A stretch of DNA of 64,000 nucleotides from the NCBI GenBank assembly GCA_963978905.1, contig OZ022258.1:37385282-37449281 (forward strand), in the 5' to 3' direction. The DNA is from Trichostrongylus colubriformis. Lineage: Eukaryota; Nematoda; Chromadorea; Rhabditida; Trichostrongylidae. Within the stretch, counting starts at the first letter, position 1. Every line of letters begins with the position of its first letter. Shown here one piece after another: positions 24,166 to 37,117 of this stretch. The notes under the pieces are model-generated. The model worked only from the letters and a program-made list of their open reading frames with translations, had not been told where the DNA came from and ran no database searches. Position numbers and translations under genes: made by a program.

Positions 24166-24865
24166 TTAGGTGTATGCAGAAAAAATGGCCAAATATAACT
24201 GGTCATAACTTCGCTCAGACACAACTTTATTTGTCAAAATAAAAACCATTCGAATCTACAGAATGCCAACGATGTGGTGTAGAAAGAATGCCATTGTGAT
24301 CAAATTCTGGATAGCGAGAATAATAAAGTCAAGAATGGCATTTTTACCATGCATAGTATCGGCGAATTTCTCCTGACGCGGGTTTACATCGAGAACCCGG
24401 AAAAAGTGGTCATCCGTTGGGAATAGGTCTGGGGAATGAGGGGGTGAGGGAGAGTCTCGATGCCTAACTGCATTAGTTTTTGCCGGGTGCGCAAAACATT
24501 GTAAAACCCCACACTTCGCAAGTCACCCGGCAAAAACTGCTGCAGTTAGGCATCGAGACTCTCCTTCACCCCCCCCCCCCTATTCCCCGGGCCTATCCTT
24601 GACGGATTACTACTTTTTCCGGGTTTTCGTAAACCTGCGTCAGAAGGAATTCGCCGATACGATGCAGGTTGAAAATGCCATCGTTGACTTTATTAATTTT
24701 CGCAATCTAGAATTTGATCATGATGGCATGTTTTCTTTACGAGATCGTTGGCAATGTTGTGTAAATTCGAATGGTTTTTATTTCGACGAATAAAGTTGTC
24801 TGAGCGAAGTTATGGCATTTGGAAAAAAGTGGTCCATTTTGGCCATTCATTCTGCATACACCTAA
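24166..24865. mobile_element. Foldback element FB1, copy 2, complete
   Basis: A 700-bp palindromic transposon with both ends: TTAGGTGTATGCAG at the left and CTGCATACACCTAA at the right, flanked by TA at 24164-24165 and 24866-24867. The arms are roughly 330 bp; the inner parts pair the TCGATGCCTAACTGCA stretch with its complement and CCCCCTCA with TGAGGGGG. It carries no visible transposase and is presumably mobilised by a Tc1/mariner enzyme. A C-run of about 12 near 24569 is probably variable. Confidence 0.8.
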
Positions 24866-24951
24866 TAATTGTAAGCCTGACCTTCTTCTTCAGGTACAAA
24901 AACATATACAGGTATATTACATGTCTAGCTTCTGTAATCAAACATATTAAA

Positions 24952-25056
24952 GGATACTCTATTCAGTCGGTCGTCTTAACTGTGAACTGTGAACGAGATA
25001 CGTTGTTCACAGTTCACGGTTCCAAGACGACCAAGTGGATAGAGTATCCTATGACC
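24952..25056. mobile_element. Short hairpin element
   Basis: About 100 bp folds on itself: AGGATACTCTAT...GTCGTCTT at the left pairs with AAGACGAC...ATAGAGTATCCT at the right, and the centre pairs GTGAACTGTGAAC with GTTCACAGTTCAC. It is probably a MITE; no TSD is certain. Confidence 0.65.
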
Positions 25057-25059
25057 TGA

Positions 25060-26100
25060 TGTGTTACCTGTATAACCCTCATGCGTGGCGCTTCTCACAA
25101 CGAAGCTGGTCAAATCTGGTTCATTCCGCCCTCCCGTTGATCCGCTGGCACCGAAAACGCGTACAAGGGATCTTCCAATATTCACCGATTAGCCGTGGGG
25201 CGCGTTAACTATTCACTGGTCATAGTATGGATGAACACACAAGAAACTATGGAATGGAAACGCAAAATTAGCTAGCATGAGCTGGTGCTACCACGCCTAC
25301 ACGAAGTGAAAAAGCGCTCGTATTCACTGAGTGTGGGTGAAATTCTCATGCATGGCGCATCCCGTAGCAAAGTCGACCATGCTAATCGCTACTCCGTTGG
25401 ACTCCTGCGAGCAAAAATGTGTTTTGGAGCATTTCAGACACGGTGGATAATTTTCTAGAAGGATCGCGGAAAGATCTCGCCACATAGACTGGATAGGATC
25501 TTTTGGATGCTGCAAAAACACCAATGAAATGTATGAACTTTTTATTTATGTAGTGCAGCATTCCATACACTTATTCGTACCATCAAAGAGGGTCCGATTA
25601 TCTGCCCACAATTTGTCTCTTCATTCCCTACTGAAAGGAAAACAAGTGCCTATAGGATGGATATGATGAGTAGGAAAGAACATGACTGGTAACGTACAAA
25701 CATTTGCCATCAGAGCTCGAAAAAGGGCTCTGTAAGATCAACTGTGCGATAGAGAAAATTGTGGAGTAGTGATATAAGTCGCTTTTGTTCAATTAGATCA
25801 AAGCTAGGAATGGTGGAAAAAAAATACTTCTGCACTTATGAAGGATGACAGTTTACTTGCTAACATTGATCTAGATAAGGCAGGGGCTTTTGCTTACGAG
25901 TTTCATGAGTCTTTGTGAGTGAGGGCACAGTTAATCCAGCGCTAAAAATCCTGCAATCTTGGGAAAATGATGGGTTCAGTGAGTTCAGGAAGGAAGACGT
26001 TCTAAACTAACTCCTCAAAAGGCCTTAAAGTGTTTTTCATACTCCGCATGAAATTTCCCTCACTTTCATAAAAAAATGTTGCTACCTGCATCGTGAGTCC
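25060..26100. other. No supported gene
   Basis: A weakly related pair of short segments (CTCATGCGTGGCGC near 25079 and CTCATGCATGGCGC near 25347) is the only structure noticed. The 5' portion of the downstream CR1-like remnant may start in the last 200 bases. Confidence 0.35.
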
Positions 26101-26102
26101 TC

Positions 26103-27235
26103 TTGAAATTCTGTTTGATGGAGTCTTCTTCATGCCTAGGTCCCTCTCAAGTGGAAGCACTCCAAAAGTTCATTAAGAATTGTGGTGTTCAACACCATAA
26201 AAATCACGTTCTACCCGAATGTCAACATGGGTTCAGAAAAGGAAGATCAACAGTTTCGCAGATGCTCCTCGCTCTTAATGATTGGACTGTAGCACTACTG
26301 AAAAATCGAGTGTGGGCGTCATATACTTTAATTTCTCCAAAGCATTGGATAAAGTTATTCTTTCGGAATTGTTATATAAGCTGAAGTAGACACGAATTCA
26401 CACCGACATGATTGATTGGCTCAAGGTATTTCTGTCGGATCTCACCTTTCAAATCTGTGTTAACGAATCTATTTCGTATATCGACTTACCTTCAAGTGGT
26501 GTTCCAAAGAATTACAAAGCAATTACTTTCCTAGCTGATTTTTGACTGCTTCAAAAGGCTGTGAACACTGTGTATGACTGGTCTGCTAATCAGGGTCTTC
26601 CTCATTGTCTGGAGAAAGCCAAAGTGTTACATTTAGGAAGGAATAATGTCAAAAACAGGTATTATGTAAATGATACAAGCATTGAAGAGGCTGCTGAAGT
26701 AGAGGACTTCAGTTTCACTTCCAACGGTAGCCTCAGTTTCGACTCTCATTGTGCCGAAATTGCCTTTAAAGTCAAGCAACGAGTCTTTCCCTTGCTTGAG
26801 TCGCTCAAAAGTAGGAATCCTTCCATTGTGATCAAAGTCTATAAGATGTATGTTCGACTTCTTATGGAATATGGAGCTTGCATATTCTTCCCTCACAAAA
26901 AGAAAGTGATCCTGCTAATTGAACGAGTCAAAACAGTTTCACCAGGAGAATCTTCCCAAGAGCCCTCGAACGAAGTCATAGTAGTAGTGTGCCTCAATCA
27001 ATGGCTAGGAATAAGTGTTCAATCTAGCTTCCCTTTACAAACGGAGGGTGTTTGACGATCTAATCACTGTCGTCAACATCATCCACGGTACAGTGTTCTG
27101 TGTTTCTTCTGAATTATACACCTTCTCTACTCCTTCTACAAGAGGGGTGCTTAAAACGCTTTGTTTGAAAGCTGCCAAGTTAGCTCTTTGTGGTCGCTTT
27201 TTATCCATCGGGCGAGTTCGGAGTATACTATAAGA
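26103..27235 (+). pseudogene. CR1/jockey-like reverse transcriptase, degraded
   Basis: At 26200-26290 the frame reads QHGFRKGRSTVSQMLLALND, the classic RT fingers motif of CR1/jockey elements, followed after a frame shift by a palm-like SPKHWIKL stretch. Near 26520 the expected Y/FADD active site has decayed to FLADF followed by a stop. The frame at 26561-27055 contains DWSANQGL, KAKVLHLGRNN, a FDSHCAEIAFKVKQR segment and YVRLLMEYGA, all thumb-region landmarks, and 27015-27233 contains RRVFDDLITVVNIIHG and a STRG motif near the C terminus. Several stops and shifts make it dead. It belongs to the same broad family as 3580-4337. Confidence 0.75.
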
Positions 27236-27239
27236 TGAG

Positions 27240-28568
27240 CGAAAGGGTTGCTATTTCTTATCGACCCCAGCGTTTAGACGAGAACTGTCTTACTATCTAA
27301 AGCAGGACGCACTCTCACTTTCAGGATAGGAGATCTAATCCCGCATCAACGCTTGCCCTGGCCAACCAAGCCCTCCATACCTCCGGGGTCGGTGACTTGG
27401 TACAGACTCATCTGCAAGGATGACAGCGCTAAAGTGCATATAAGCTGGCCCCCGCAATTCATTGTATAGACCCAGTTGCATTCACCTGCCATCACCACTC
27501 TCAATGGAATTAGAATGCACGGCGTCCTTTTTCAATGTTACCCTTGAAGGAAGTTGCGACCGTTGATTTCTGCGGCAATTCAACATTTTCACACTGTGCT
27601 CAACTAATCCTAGACTGGCTCTCTTCGATAATACCTTTCTCTTTTTGGCGACATGTTTTGGTCAAGCAGTAGTCAGAAGGCGTTACCTCATAGATCCTGC
27701 ATCGGAAATTCGCACTCCTAAAGTTATGTTTGAAGGAAGTCACGACCATTTGAAGGGAGGTACTTCAGAAACTTCCTAAATTTTCCTCGACTGGGTTTGC
27801 ATATGTAGAGGAGAATGTGAAGCCATGAGGGAACCCAAACAGCCAGTAGGTTGGGCTAAGAGAGTCATTATGGGAAAAGTTTACAAAGTTACCGTGCTCG
27901 CAGTTGGGAGCGCTATGTGGTTCTATGTAAGTTCTAGCCACTTAACCCTTCTTTCTTAACCTTTTATCACTTTATCGCTTTTATGACCCCTATCATTGTT
28001 TGATATATTATCTATTATATTTATTTTATTATACTATCTATTATATATCTATCCTTATCTACCTTCAAACTACTTTCCTGTACTTCAATCCTCCTCCTGT
28101 GTCATCAGATGACAAGCACCCTTGGATGACGGCGGTTCCCTTTTGGGCGAATACTCAATTTTGTTAGGTCTTTATGTTGGTCTCATGTTCACCCTATTTT
28201 GACTTGTCAGTTTTCTCGTTTTTCTTTCAGCCTGTCATTCGTTTACCGTGGAATTTTATATATCCTTGAGAATCGCACTGACTTTGTAGAAAACCATAAA
28301 AATACTGGAACCTGAAAAAGAGGGTCGTATGGAAGCTTCCCTCCGGAAGAGTCGTGCTTTTTGAAATTTTCATCGACGCCACGCTTGACCCTCACCTACC
28401 GTGCATTGAGTCGAGTGCTGCGATTCTGTTCACCCCAACAGGATATGATATAGATATAACGAAAGTTCACAGGTGTCGAAGGCGTCAGTATGCAGGAGCG
28501 CTGATCACATATGGAGATCGTTTTATAATTGATTGTAACTAATTCATTCGTTTTTTGTAGTGTATCGA
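27240..28568. other. Intergenic; presumed 5' flank of the Srg-like gene
   Basis: Low-complexity TATTATATC stretches occur near 27995-28055. No exon was supported. If the receptor gene is trans-spliced or has a 5' exon, its signal would be the TTTTTTGTAG acceptor ending at 28560. Confidence 0.35.
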
Positions 28569-31500
28569 ATGAAACACTCAATTAGCGGCAATTGTAGCTA
28601 TGCTGCTACGCTCAAAATGGGAACACGTGAATATCTATTCCTTTCTGCATTCTGTATAAGCGCTCTCTACTCAATACCATCTTTCTGTGTCACATATCGA
28701 GTAGCGGAGGCTGTATTGAGGAAGCCCGTAAGGCTTTCGAGTTCATTCTTCAAAGTATTCCTCCACGACCGATTGCTGGTACGTTTCGTATTCGTGATGT
28801 TTGCATAAAAGCGATCATCTTCCTGTGGTGGAGAAGTTATACTCTTCCACTATTGAAAATTCCCTCAGCTTTCAATGGAACCTCGCTACATTAAGTGGCG
28901 TCCATCCGCTTATGCAAATCAACGAATTCAGTGGTGAAATTTGCGCCTATGATTCGGCGCAGTTAGCTAATATGGCGCCGCCGTCAGAAGTGATAGCCCT
29001 ATTCATTTCCAACGTTTTGCCCAACACCTAAATGAAAATTTTGCGCGAAAAAGGTTTTTGCCTTTCTGGGTTCAGAGGCTGTAAGGACCAGTGCATAATC
29101 CAGCGCAGTCACGGCCTGCATATGGATTTTCTGAGTCCGTTCGGTTTGATCACGAAAGAGAATACGAAAAAATGGCAAGTGACAAGTGAATAGCCCATCA
29201 AAAAGAGATGTGACACGACGTCGTGTCACGCACATGCGCGGCGCGAGATCCCATGCGCAGTCAAATGTAAGCGGTGTGGTCCTCAACGCGTTAAATCAAT
29301 AAAATCGGTTCTAGATTCGGGACTACATAGATATTAGGATTCCACGGAAACCAGGTACTATCTTGACTGCTGACGTTGACTCATAAAAGCAGATATCGCG
29401 AATCATAGCAACCCTTCCAAGCTGCAAAAAGTAAGGAGCTCAACGAGTGAGCGTGTAGAGGAGCATAGTGAATAAGTGGAGCAGAGCAACGGATTTCAAT
29501 CAGCAATCACAAGATGAGACTCGATTTGACAAATTGTTTGGCAGATTTGGACTGGCATGTACCGCCAATCGTCTTGACCTCGCTAACAACGGTGGATAAC
29601 CCTATGTAGCGATAACGGTGTGCTACCTTCTGCTAGTAGTAGAACATTAACCTTGGTGACTTTTACACTGGGTTCACTTCGCATGGAATAGAGCCAAAAT
29701 GATGCGCAGAATGTGCAAAGCTATTTTTCGCTTGAAATTTTTCCATAGTTTTCCGTGGACCTCTAAGCACTGGTAGTTTCATTGAGATACTCACACTCTG
29801 TACACGATCTTTACCTCGCGATCAAATAGCTCATCTTCAGTCACTAACGTTCTTCACTTTCGGGATGGTTTTTATTCGTCTGCCAATGGCCGGTGTCACT
29901 ACTATGCTACTATGTAGAATACCGCCCAATTTCGTTGTCACCATTATCTACGTGATCTTCTATTATCTGAACTATGCTGCGATTTATTCTACGCTGGCCA
30001 TTTCAATTCTCAGAGTATCTGCCGTGCTCAGGCCTATGGAATATGACGCGGTATGTTTCAGCCTGTTTCGACCAAATTAGTTGCTCATATTGAATACTGC
30101 ACGAATCTACTGTTTTGAGGTTATTTTTCTGATATATTTTCATATTATACAGCACAATCTTGATTCTCCTGATAAATGCTAGTCAATTTCTCTGTGACGC
30201 TTTATGCAATTTTCTAGACATGGTTTTCACGCTGTCCTGCCAATCACATATTGATTATTATTGTAATTAATATTTGCATTTTCGAAAGGCCCGGTTGAAA
30301 CCATGTCATCCGCACTGGGATCCGAAATGCTGATGCAGGTTGAAAGGTGTTCAAATCGTCTGATAAATAGAAAAGTACAGGTATCAAGGTATACGACCGT
30401 GGAAAAATTAAGCGAGGTGGCCAGGATTCACAGACAATAAATTTTCTATCTTTCTCTTACTAGAGAGGCCATCCAGGAGATGGAGAGCCTTTTGGAAACG
30501 ATTTTCTGCATCATATGGGGATGCGTATACGAAACATACAACTGACCCCCATTTTTCCTAAGCGGCTCTGCGACGTTCTACGAATACCAGAAAGGGCGTC
30601 AAGAAATTTTTTCTCAAAGGGGTGATTTTAATTCACTTACTGGCGCGCATACTCTTTGTAGCTTCGAGCATGTGCATATTTAGAGGTGTTCTTATATTGC
30701 ACATCCGAAGCAAAGCGAAATACGAAGGAGAAAAAGTCTTACCATGTACTAGAAGGGCATAGCAATCGCATAACTGTTACTCAATGAAAGGATATGCACT
30801 GACCGGATGCCCTACTGGATACTACGGTTGTCTTGCAAGCGAATGTGTAGGTGAGTCTGGGGTACGGATCTTTCCGTTGGTGAAGCTTTGCCTTTACCCT
30901 TTCATCTTCATATATGCTTCTTTATGCAAAATGGCTAGGTTTGTCGTTGACAGCGTACTACATAGATTACCCTTCATTACGAGTTTCGGCGGATTTGGCG
31001 ATACTAACTTTCTTAGGTACATAGGGGCCCGTAGCGAACGAAATCGCCGTCTTCGCGTAAAATGGGTATCATATCCGTGTTTGAGGCAAACTATCCTTGG
31101 AGGCACATGTGTAGTCAAATTTTGACCCTAACTTCGAGACAGTACGCTACCATGAATACATTATGCCATTTCTACTTGTAGAAGTGAATAACAAAATTGA
31201 TGAAAATCAAAGGAGTACGCATAGCATAAATGTGTATCGCTATACCTCCACCTACTAATTGTAAGCATCAAACAAGAAAAGCAGTCGGGATTTCCTGACA
31301 TGTGATAACGTCGACTCCCTCGTCGAAGGTGTAGTCGAAGGTATGCCCAGCCCAATGCCCAGATCAAATTTTCGAATTTGCGTCGAAAATTTGTTTGGGC
31401 TGGTAACTCACTTCTAGAGGTAGGTAGACCTCTTGAGCAAGAACATCAGAACATCAAATCCGCTTTGCTTCAAAATGCCTCGATCGCACACTATGAGCGC

Positions 31501-34500
31501 TGGCAAACTCAGAAATTGGACTGTCAAACTGATGGAAATTGACAATAGGGAGTAGTATGGAATCTCAAAAGGGACCACTGAATTTATATTCAGAAGTTCT
31601 CACATTTAAAAGTTCACGAACCCAAAAACTGAAAATCTAAATTTGCAAAAATTTGTCTTCAGCGGGGATCGAAACATCCACCCTTTTTTGGCATAAGTAG
31701 GACCGCTCGGGAAAAATGAATGTCAGTTGTATGTTTTGTATAAGCACCCTCATATGATGCAAAAACCGTTTTCAGAGAGCGTGCCATTTCATGAAAAGAA
31801 TTCTCTTCAGTTCTTCATTAGCCGAGTTTTGCGAGACGCCGCAAGGGGTGAAACCAAGCGTAGATGTGATACATGGCAGCGATACGCTGTCAATAAGCAC
31901 AGTAGCTTGTGTGAGAATTCTACGCGGAAGGTTGGCAGAACGCCATTGCTGAAGCGCTAGAGCTGCAAAATGCAGTACACATCCTCCTTTATATGATTGA
32001 CTCTCAACGTAGGACTCACAGACGTTGCCCATCCCCTTCACAGTAGCCAGGTGCACCATAGTAGGGTCGCGATAAGGTGCTCGAAACGCGCCCCTCAATG
32101 GGATTTGCACGACATGTCTTCTCAAAGCAGGCGTATATTTACGTATCCACACTCGTAAATATCTAAGATGCCGTTCTGGTGCTTCGAAAGAATCTTCCAC
32201 TGGTCTGAGCTTATAACCGCATATTTGATTTGCATACTGCGGGCCCTACACAAGGTTTCACGCGATTAAACGAGGATCCGCCTGAGATAGAACCCTCAGA
32301 ATAACGTATGATGAGGTGAGGTGTCCACGGAGGAGGGACCGCGAGGGCTCAAGGAGCAAGGAGGTGATGGTTATGTGGGTAATCGTGCACTAAGAAAGAC
32401 ATTCACCGCATAAGCCCTGCGCCAAGCGTAGAGGGTCTTAACTAATCCAACCGTCGCTTGATTGAATCCCTGATGATGCAAGAAAGCTTCCCCGAGACAT
32501 GTTCATAAAGGCAGGAAGATCTGGAACTATGGAGCTCCTCTTCCAATGCACTGAGCATGCAATAGCTACTCCAAACACGGATAATCTTTAAGGAATCGTC
32601 CACGGAAAATGAGTTTTTGTGTTACCCATATGTTTATGTTGTATTTGCCTAATGTTGGCCTCATGCAAAATTTCACGTGAAAAAATGTGAATCTGGCTGA
32701 GATACAGCACCACAAAGTGCGGTCCAGGTGGGCGGGGCCTACGTGTAAAAGCCTCGTCCCGTCGTCCGCCGCCGTTGGGAACGGAGAGTGGGACTGTTAA
32801 CGTAACCTTCTGTTCCTACAACGCGTCTCCGACCACGTCGGACGACGGGACGAGCCTTTACTCGGAGGTCCCGCCCACCTGGACCGCACTTTGTGGTGCT
32901 GTATCTCAGCCAGATTCACATTTTTTCGCGTGAAATTTCGCATGAGGCCAACATTAAGCAAATACAACATAAACATGTGGGTAACACAAAAACTCATTTT
33001 CCGTGGACGATTCCTTTAAATTCCACGGAAAGGCTTTACAACAGGCTCAATAGCGACGAACTGACGGAATTGTATGCAGAAAGCCACATGTGGCAGAAGC
33101 TGCCTACAATTGCGTATTTTTGCCGTCTGTGGGTTCTCTTCTGATTTGAAAGCTCCGGCAGCCAAGCTTCATCTCCTTCGGATCAGAGATCCTCACACTG
33201 AGTGTGCGTGCGCTCCATCTGCCATTGCACCACATCCGCCTGATTATTTTTCAGTTGAAGGAAAAACATCAGAATTGCTATTTTAGATCTTTGTGATGCC
33301 TGGCTCGCCTAGAAAAGATCATGAATAGTGCAACACCTTGGAGCCACTTTTCTCTTTCATCCCAAAACACGAATCTCTCAAAAATGGATCACCATCCGTA
33401 CCTATCACCTGCTCAGTTCTTCGAAAAGGTCATGGTCAGCAATCGAGAGACCAACCTAGTAAAATGATCTCATCTGTATATTGCGTTCTCACTCGCGTGT
33501 GACTTCCGACCTGAATTCAACTTCCTTAGTCTTGGCCTGCTTGGGTTCATGCAGACACAACATCGTGGGGATCAGCGTATACCTGGAGTCGAGCATTGCT
33601 CGACAGGGTCGATCATATTTGACAAGCGCAACGGGGGGGGGGAGGGGGGAACGGTCGTAAGTGCAGAAGTCAGTCGTGGTCCGAGGCTGAATGATAAGCG
33701 GTCAGCTCACCCGGTTATGTGAGAAAATATGATTGTATTTGAGTAATCAACATAAAAATTTCAGTAATTAACCACCACTTTGTAATACTGTGCAATCGAC
33801 AACATCTAGTATATAATACTAGTATATAGTACCTGAGCAGTTATTCAAGGACCTACTCACCCTAAGAATGCAAGCCACTAATCTGATTATTGCGTGGTTT
33901 AAAAGGTTTCCTTGTGTAGAATTAAAGCAATTTTCTGAACCGTGTGGGGATTTGAATATCATGGAAACTAAGACCAAAGTATTTTAAAAGGAAGACCGTC
34001 CTAAGAGCGTGAAACGCGCCGGAAACACTATATTCCTTGTAGAGAGCTCAGCGATGGTCTAATAATGAGGAGTCGGTCCAAAGGGGGCAGGAGTTTATGA
34101 AAGCAGCTCATACAATTGGGATTCATGCTAATCTAGCAGGGCATGAATGATAGGAAGCGGCGCGCGCCCTGTATAATAGTCGATTGTGTTAGACATTTGA
34201 TAACATACAGTGCCAAAGTAAATTTTCTACTCATTCATTCACCTTGCTCGTGTATGTATAGCATGTACATAAGAAACAGGATATTAACCCATTCGCGACC
34301 ATGGCAGCCACCGGTGGCTGACACCAAGTCGGCCTGTTCGGACCGTGTCAGCCATGGCCGACAGGCGTTTCATGGACCTCCTGATAACACCTTTTGACAT
34401 CCAGAAAAGTTTTTTGGGTCAAACAACTGCCTGCACCCTCCTGCTGTTATGCAAGCCATGGGCCGGAGAAAGGGGGCCTGTACCCTTATAAAGACCCCAA

Positions 34501-36827
34501 AAGGCAAAAAAATAATTTCGCTGAAACTTTGCCCAGGGGGGTTATTTGGAGTGCTGATCACGAATATAACATCCGTTTTTGACGTTTGTGCCAAATTGGT
34601 GCAATTGCACCAAGTTGGCGTAACAGCTCGTTTTCACCAAAATGGCTGAAACTTTGCGCAGGGGGTTATTTGAGGTGCTCACGAAGAATATGACATCCGT
34701 TTGAGGCGCTAGCGTCGTTGAGTTCTACTCAAGTGCCAATATAGTGGAGGCACACGCTGTTCGCGCAAGTCTTGCCTAAGCCTTAAAAAGGAAAGGAATC
34801 CTCCCTTTCTTCTTTAAGGCTTAGGCGAAAATATACACTTGATGCGCAAATTTATGATTATATGAGAGTATCAGGCGAAAGACGACAGCAGGACCATGGC
34901 GCCCCCGCCTCCCGGCTACATTAGCAGCACTACACCATAAATGAACAAAGCTGGCGTCATCATGAGCCAGACGGCGTCCACATCACAAATTAAGGTTATA
35001 TTCGTGATCCGCACCCCAAACAACCCACATAGACAAAGACTCAGCGAAAATTATTTTTAACCAACTCGCGGTGTTTGGGGAGTGATAGTTGAATAGTGCC
35101 AGAAAAAGTAATCAGAAAATGCTTCATCGAAGGAATTAGATGATCATAGAAGAAACGTATGTGATGACTATCCTATCGGCACTTCCCAATTACCGAAAGC
35201 GTAGGGTGCTAATGTAGTTGGAGAGGACCACGGATCGTCGCGCTGTCGTTCCTCACTCGAAATTGTTCTATAATCATCAGTTTATATACTCAAGCATATA
35301 TCTTTACCTAAGCCTTACTCAATTGTTGTAAGGGTTTCCCCCTAAAGTAAAGTTTGATCTAAAACTTAGACGAAAATAGCGCCGGATGGCGAGCATTTGG
35401 TGGTTTACCAAAGGTTGTGCAGGCACGTGAATAGTATATGTTTATTACGACGTACCTTTTGTGCAATAACCGCCCATACTACATCGCAATAGGGGTTTAT
35501 ATACAGACAAATGTGGGCGGTGCACAGATATGGGCTCAATCCTGGACCGAAAAGGTCCGGTGGAGACACTCCCGTTAGGGGAGGAAAGAGTGCACCGCAT
35601 CAGGGGCAAATACCTAGGATACGTAGTTGATTGCACACTTATGATACCACGAGGTCATGCCTGCGATTTCTTTTTAATAGGTACCTATCTAAGTTATGTC
35701 CTAGGGTAAACAACTTGAACTAACACGTTATTATTCGATTCTAGCTGCTAGTTGATAAGAATGAGATATAATGGTTGTGAATCTACAACAAGCACAGTGG
35801 AGTGGCCCCTCCCCTGCATTAGCACCTAGTGGACCTTAAGTACATTGAATTAAGGCATTCCCCTGACTACATTGACGAAAAAAACGAAAAGAAAAACAAA
35901 AAAACCATGGAATACAAACAAAATAAAAAATGGTCCCGTGGGACCGTGGCAGCCACATATGGCCGACAGCAAGGCTGTGGTCGCAATCGATCCGGTCCGA
36001 ACGCGCCATTTTTCTAAAACAGGCGCGGTCGCGAATGGTTTAATGATCACGAAAACTTTGCACTGGTGCTAATCCATCACATTTTTCAATTGGAATATGG
36101 TGAAACACACCGCAGCTGAGGCTACTGCTCTATAATATCTGCGACAGCAAGAGAGCTGCAAAAGGCCAAATGTTAGCACCTTACAACAACTCTCCATTTG
36201 GCACACAATCTTCTTCTGGCACACAATCTTGTTCAAGTACTGTTTTGTTTCGTTTTGTTACGAAGCGGTTAGACATAGCGCCACGAGGAATTTGTTTAGC
36301 AGAACCTCCTCCACTTCACTTTTGTCAAATATTGGATCGTTAGTCATGTGTCTCGACCTACATTTTCTGCGATGCAGACCTGCCTGCTTACGATGCAGAC
36401 TGAATGTTAGCCACTGACGACGTTTTTGAAGTGTTCTTTGAGTCAAACAATAGTAAAAGTGTACTTTTGTTTTTTGTAAGGCACGTTGACAAACCCCGAA
36501 GCAGGCTAAATATAATATGTTTATTCCACAAGGTTGGTCATTATACATAGCTTCCCTCTAAAGAACACATGCGAGAATTCCTTGACCTTGATCCTCACTT
36601 TTTATTTGTTCTGTTGTATCGAAAAGGGTACCAATCTGATTTGAACTCTGTGCATTTCTCTGTTTCAGTTGCAGAAACCCCTGAGCTGGATCCTTGTTAT
36701 CAGCGTGTATTTGCTTCCAGTGGTGACGACATGGTTCCTAGTACCTGCGATGTCGTATTACACACCACTCTCTGTTTCTCTTGAATCTGCATCCGTTACA
36801 ATTAACTACGTGAAGGTGTTTCCCGAG
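28569..36827 (+). CDS. Srg-like serpentine chemoreceptor, three exons found (3' part missing)
   Basis: Three exons join in phase 0: 28569-28778 (70 codons, starts at ATG, donor GTACGT), 29841-30050 (70 codons, acceptor CTTCAG, donor GTATGT) and 36669-36827 (53 codons, acceptor TTTCAG, donor GTGAGC). Exon 1 encodes a short N terminus with an NCS glycosylation site and a first membrane helix ending YSIPSF, then a basic loop. Exon 2 holds two helices around FIRLPMAG and a YLNYAAIYSTLAISILRV helix, followed by RPMEYD. Exon 3 resumes with KPLSWILVISVYLLPVVTTW, a fourth helix. This layout and the FIRLP and RP..Y landmarks match the nematode Srg family, which act in sensory neurons. The last helices are not found, so the gene is incomplete here or broken. 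The 6.6-kb second intron is full of transposons. Confidence 0.6.
30051..32590. other. Intron of the Srg-like gene; no further exon supported
   Basis: Membrane-like frames occur (30784-31125 plus), but the translation lacks receptor landmarks and phase-compatible splice sites. The minus frame 31772-32200 (142 codons) is the longest here and is unrecognised. Confidence 0.35.
32591..33018. mobile_element. Palindromic element FB3
   Basis: The outer ends AGGAATCGTCCACGG and CCGTGGACGATTCCT are inverted and the arms pair for about 185 bp each, including GCACCACAAAGTGCGGTCCA and its complement and GTCCCGTCGTCCG near the centre. A diverged partial relative lies at 61700-61985. The element sits in the second intron of the Srg-like gene. 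Confidence 0.75.
33019..34283. other. Intronic sequence, nothing supported
   Basis: A G-rich run (about 20 bases with one A) occurs near 33632. No exon or repeat family was recognised. Confidence 0.35.
34284..36043. mobile_element. piggyBac-like TTAA-flanked block (candidate)
   Basis: The left end reads TTAACCCATTCGCGACC and the right end GGTCGCGAATGGTTTAA, an inverted pair with the TTAA target expected of piggyBac transposons. Both ends continue into a GGCAGCCAC...GGCCGACAG motif. The 1.76 kb between has no transposase, and it includes hairpin repeats (AAGGCTTAGGC-type at about 34770-34830 and 35310-35370) related to those at 40.9 and 59.8 kb. It may be one non-autonomous element with insertions, or two separate ends. 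Confidence 0.4.
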
Positions 36828-36894
36828 GTGAGCTTTATGTTAGACCTGAACAGACAATTCTGGGTGTGTGCCAATAAGACTGAAAACTCGCGGT

Positions 36895-37050
36895 ACGGCA
36901 TTGAGACATGATGGTGTGAGCTATGCGCGCTTTTGGATGGGCCTAAAGCGTTGACGGTGCTTTATATCTTATTCTAGTGCAAGCGCTTAGGACCTAACTA
37001 GAACGTCAACCCTATCTCGCACCATGCCGTCGCGTGTCAAACGCGACTAC
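36895..37050. mobile_element. Diverged copy of MITE M2
   Basis: Shares the GTGAGCTATGCGCGC segment and the inverted CTCGCACCATGCCGTCGCGTG segment with the palindrome at 2895-3136, but with many differences. Confidence 0.5.
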
Positions 37051-37117
37051 GCGAATTTTCTGTCCCAGGCACACACTCGCATTTTTTCGTGCCGACCGCA
37101 AATGGGGGCTTCAGGTG

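Noticed and set aside
30784..31125. Further exon of the Srg-like receptor
   Set aside because: Although partly hydrophobic, it lacks Srg landmarks and phase-0 splice sites, and the exon at 36669 continues exon 2 directly.
33625..33650. G-rich run as a quadruplex regulatory site
   Set aside because: Several similar G or C homopolymer runs occur in repeats here (14963, 24569, 37739); nothing ties this one to a gene.
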